Shown in pieces: positions 63,427 through 64,000 of a stretch of DNA of 64,000 bases (position 1 is its first letter; every line of letters begins with the position of its first letter). The stretch is from Ga0077523 sp038324085 (GTDB lineage: Bacteria; Pseudomonadota; Gammaproteobacteria; Burkholderiales; Ga0077523). The notes under the pieces were generated by a model, which saw only the letters and a program-made list of their open reading frames with translations, ran no database searches and had not been told where the DNA came from. Where the stretch lies: contig JBBQHP010000018.1 of the NCBI GenBank assembly GCA_038324085.1, positions 1 through 64,000 on the forward strand, given 5' to 3'. A program made the position numbers and the translations under genes.

Positions 63427-63900
63427 CGAGGAATTCGAGCCGTTCGCATTTCTACGAACGCTATCAGGCCTTCGCCGGGACGCTGCGTCGCTCGATACGC
63501 CAGACCCATATCGCCGGCGCGAAGCTGTTCGTCGATTGCGCCGGTCAGATGGCGCCGGTGGTCGAAGCCGACGGGCACGCCGAGCGAGTTGCGCACATCT
63601 TCGTGGCGGTCCGGGGGCCTCCAATGTCGCCTACGCTGAGGCGATCTGGACGGACATCAAGCTCGACTGGATTGCGGCGCCTGCTCGTCGAGCGTCCGGC
63701 ACTCACGGCTGTGGCACCCACGCCCTTCGAGTATGCCCAGTTCAAGCGCGCCCGGGTCTCGCGTCTGGACTGCCGCGTCGAGTTCGAGCGGCACTATTGC
63801 CTGGTGTCCCACGACCTGGTTGGACAAGAGGTTGAGCTTCGCATCGCTCGCGGCGCTTTCGAGGTGCGGCATCGCCTCAGGCGCGTTGACAGCACGTGCG
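63427..63900 (+). pseudogene. istA transposase remnant (IS21 family)
   Basis: Fragments of an IstA integrase core are readable: FYERYQAFAGTLRRSIRQTH and AKLFVDCAGQMAPVVEAD, then, after a frame change near 63615, ASNVAYAEAIWTDIKLDW; then back in the first frame TPFEYAQFKRARV and VSHDLVGQEVELRIARGAFE, from the C-terminal end of the protein. The N-terminal DNA-binding part and the middle of the catalytic domain are missing and the frame is broken twice. It is therefore inactive. Confidence 0.8.
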
Positions 63901-63991
63901 AAGCAGCGCAAGCTAAGCGGTCGCATTCCAGACTCGCTGCGAGCCGATGAGTCGAGGGCAACAACACTTTCAATTCATGTCAGGAGAGGTA

Positions 63992-64000
63992 ATGTTGAAA
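63992..64000 (+). CDS. istB: istB start, cut by window edge
   Basis: AGGAGAGG at 63982-63989 is followed by ATG TTG AAA at the last nine bases, encoding MLK, the usual first residues of IstB (the ATPase partner of IS21 transposases). Position directly after the istA remnant supports this, but only three codons are visible. Confidence 0.4.

Larger units (their letters stand above)
63176..64000 (+). mobile_element. Degenerate IS21-family element, left end and beginning of istB
   Basis: The probable left end is TGTGTATTCAGAC at 63176, followed by four degenerate direct repeats of about 23 bases (pattern TCCGA-CGAAGGCGAACAC, 63180-63269), the multiple terminal repeats of IS21 elements. A damaged istA follows and a start for istB closes the window. 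The element continues beyond the right edge. Its istA is decayed, so it is not autonomous. Confidence 0.6.

Overview
The window looks like chromosome from a high-GC betaproteobacterium, probably near Burkholderiales or Rhodocyclales. This is inferred from gene content and codon use: glutathione-dependent formaldehyde oxidation, a glycolate/glyoxylate gene set, a PEP-CTERM protein, DUF748 and MASE1-PAS-GGDEF-EAL proteins. No rRNA or tRNA genes were seen. Remnants of insertion sequences lie at both edges (IS630-type at the left, IS21-type at the right).

Region 0.2-9.99 kb holds formaldehyde detoxification (frmA-fghA), a sugar isomerase-like gene, a TPR lipoprotein, a conserved unknown, a DUF2252 remnant, the glycolate oxidase genes glcF, glcE and glcD, and a type-2 glycerate kinase. 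Region 10.2-20.8 kb holds a GGDEF-EAL sensor, a two-subunit molybdenum hydroxylase of the isoquinoline 1-oxidoreductase type, an EamA exporter, hyi and gcl with a divergent LysR regulator. Together glcDEF, gcl, hyi and the kinase would carry glycolate to 2-phosphoglycerate; only the tartronate semialdehyde/hydroxypyruvate reductase is not visible. Region 20.9-26.7 kb has a MoxR/VWA pair, an amidase and a 711-residue protein of unknown function.

Region 26.7-39.0 kb is the most unusual. A type I secretion locus (HlyD-type adaptor plus ABC exporter with a C39-like domain) is cut in two: the C-terminal half of the exporter lies at 28123-29552 and the N-terminal half at 38239-38999. Between them sits an element of about 8.7 kb with imperfect 16-bp direct repeats at its ends, a tyrosine integrase at one end, a tightly overlapping minus-strand gene chain (replication initiator-like protein, DnaB-like ATPase, small phage-type proteins) and a block of exported cargo proteins. 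Inside the initiator gene are five 20-bp iteron-like repeats spaced 22-23 bp, so that they fall in all three reading frames; this indicates conservation of the DNA rather than of the protein and suggests a replication origin embedded in its initiator gene. No capsid or tail genes were recognised.

Region 39.4-55.5 kb contains a GDCCVxC zinc-ribbon protein, a PsiF-repeat protein, an exported glutathione peroxidase, a giant DUF748 protein, a second GGDEF-EAL protein, a tiny acidic protein, a frameshifted octaheme (HAO-like) cytochrome c, a VOC protein, and a MASE1-PAS-GGDEF-EAL protein whose gene overlaps that of a GspE/PilB-type ATPase. Region 55.7-63.1 kb contains a MacAB-like ABC export system whose adaptor/ATPase genes are separated from its two permease genes by two opposite-strand genes (cupin and molybdopterin oxidoreductase). 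The window ends in a decayed IS21-family element.
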